From UBA668 sp031413415 (GTDB lineage: Bacteria > Actinomycetota > Acidimicrobiia > Acidimicrobiales > Ilumatobacteraceae), in the NCBI GenBank assembly GCA_031413415.1, contig JANOET010000432.1, positions 1 through 6,922 of the forward strand: a stretch of DNA of 6,922 bases. The letters run 5' to 3'. The notes beneath the pieces are model-generated. The model had not been told where the DNA came from and ran no database searches. It was given only the letters and a program-made list of their open reading frames with translations. The translations under genes were made by a program, and so were the position numbers. Each line of letters opens with the position of its first letter. The stretch's first letter is position 1. Below, one piece after another: positions 6,670 through 6,922 of this stretch.

Positions 6670-6840
6670 CTCGAAGATCGTCGCTCGGCGTGCGACACTG
6701 GGTGCGACCAAGGTTGTACGACCAATGACCGATGGCGAATTCCGACATCGGCTGTGAGACTGCGCTCGATGGCGGCGGGAATCGCCATCCGTGGCGTGGC
6801 AACTGCGTTGCGCCACAGACCTTGCGGGAGGTCATCTCAC
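6670..6840. other. Intergenic leader with three consecutive short hairpins
   Basis: No gene is supported between the tRNA and position 6841. Three hairpins lie in a row. The first is CCGATG (6729-6734) with CATCGG (6746-6751). The second is GATGGCG (6768-6774) with CGCCATC (6783-6789). The third is GTGGC-GCAAC (6791-6795 and 6799-6803, bulged GTG between) with GTTGC-GCCAC (6807-6816). GATGGCG also occurs at 6731-6737, so the 3' arm of the second hairpin could pair with either copy. No known riboswitch consensus was recognised, and no convincing promoter was seen. Confidence 0.4.
6826..6831 (+). promoter_or_regulatory. Shine-Dalgarno sequence GGGAGG
   Basis: GGGAGG lies 9 bases before the ATG at 6841, a near-ideal match and spacing for 16S rRNA pairing. 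It is the main reason for proposing a translation start at 6841, since too little of the reading frame is visible to judge by content. It begins 9 bases after the third leader hairpin ends, so that hairpin could influence ribosome access. Confidence 0.5.
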
Positions 6841-6922
6841 ATGCACGCCACGTCCTCAGCACGTCTGCGGCCCCGCCGCCGCATTACCCGCCGTCGTGAG
6901 CGTGATGTTGCCCGTCGTGGTC
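6841..6922 (+). CDS. Start of a possible CDS of unknown function (3' partial, 27 codons visible)
   Basis: The ATG at 6841 follows GGGAGG at good spacing, and the frame stays open to the window end. The 27 visible residues are strongly basic, with 11 Arg, and show no recognisable domain. Third-position G/C in this frame is only about half, low for this genome. The +2 frame over the same bases looks more like typical codon use and reads Ala/Val-rich and hydrophobic toward the end, with GTG starts at 6791 and 6896 but no good ribosome site. The true gene here could therefore start elsewhere. No function is assigned. Confidence 0.4.
   Translation, partial: MHATSSARLRPRRRITRRRERDVARRG

Noticed and set aside
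6680..6696. GTCGC/GCGAC hairpin as the tRNA terminator
   Set aside because: It is only 5 bp with a 7-base loop and no T-run, and is expected by chance in G/C-rich DNA.
6714..6742. TTGTAC as the -35 box of a promoter for the right-edge gene
   Set aside because: No acceptable -10 hexamer occurs 16-18 bases downstream; the bases there read around GAATTC.
6461..6862. Minus-strand open frame of 133 codons across the tRNA and the hairpin
   Set aside because: It is antisense to a clear tRNA gene. The stretch containing VTGLEPGTSTVSWWRSNQ is the well-known false peptide from translating tRNA complements.
6596..6922. tRNA-Val as an integration site of a mobile element
   Set aside because: No direct repeat of the tRNA 3' end, integrase or transposase sequence is visible in the remaining 253 bases.

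Overview
The window is high-GC DNA dominated by one very long gene on the + strand. It is followed by a strong hairpin, a tRNA-Val(GAC) gene and the start of what may be another gene. The G/C-rich third codon positions, the extracellular Ig-like repeats and a tRNA without an encoded CCA end suggest a high-GC actinobacterium-like organism. An aquatic Acidimicrobiia-type lineage is a guess, since no taxonomic marker gene is present.

Positions 2-6445: one open frame of at least 2,136 residues (counted from the first in-window ATG, at 35). It encodes a giant, presumably secreted, multicopper oxidase. The order along the protein is: an N-terminal stretch with a different codon composition; nine tandem Gly-Tyr beta-type repeats (residues ~62-407); a CotA/bilirubin-oxidase-like three-cupredoxin oxidase with all four copper motifs (~residues 440-1445); two fibronectin-III-like domains (~1447-1657); and five Ig-like repeats (~1660-2136). 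No signal peptide is visible and the frame is open to the window edge, so the true start probably lies upstream.

Positions 6446-6595: a long near-perfect hairpin (6477-6529), the likely terminator of the oxidase gene, then a plausible promoter (6553-6581) for the tRNA. Positions 6596-6669: tRNA-Val(GAC). Positions 6670-6840: no gene, but three short hairpins in a row followed by a good Shine-Dalgarno sequence. Positions 6841-6922: a tentative CDS start that runs off the window.

Functionally, the main gene probably makes a cell-surface or secreted copper oxidase displayed on long stalks of beta-sandwich repeats. Its substrate cannot be read from sequence; Mn(II), Fe(II), phenolics or bilirubin-like compounds are all compatible with the family. 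The tRNA is an independent housekeeping unit.
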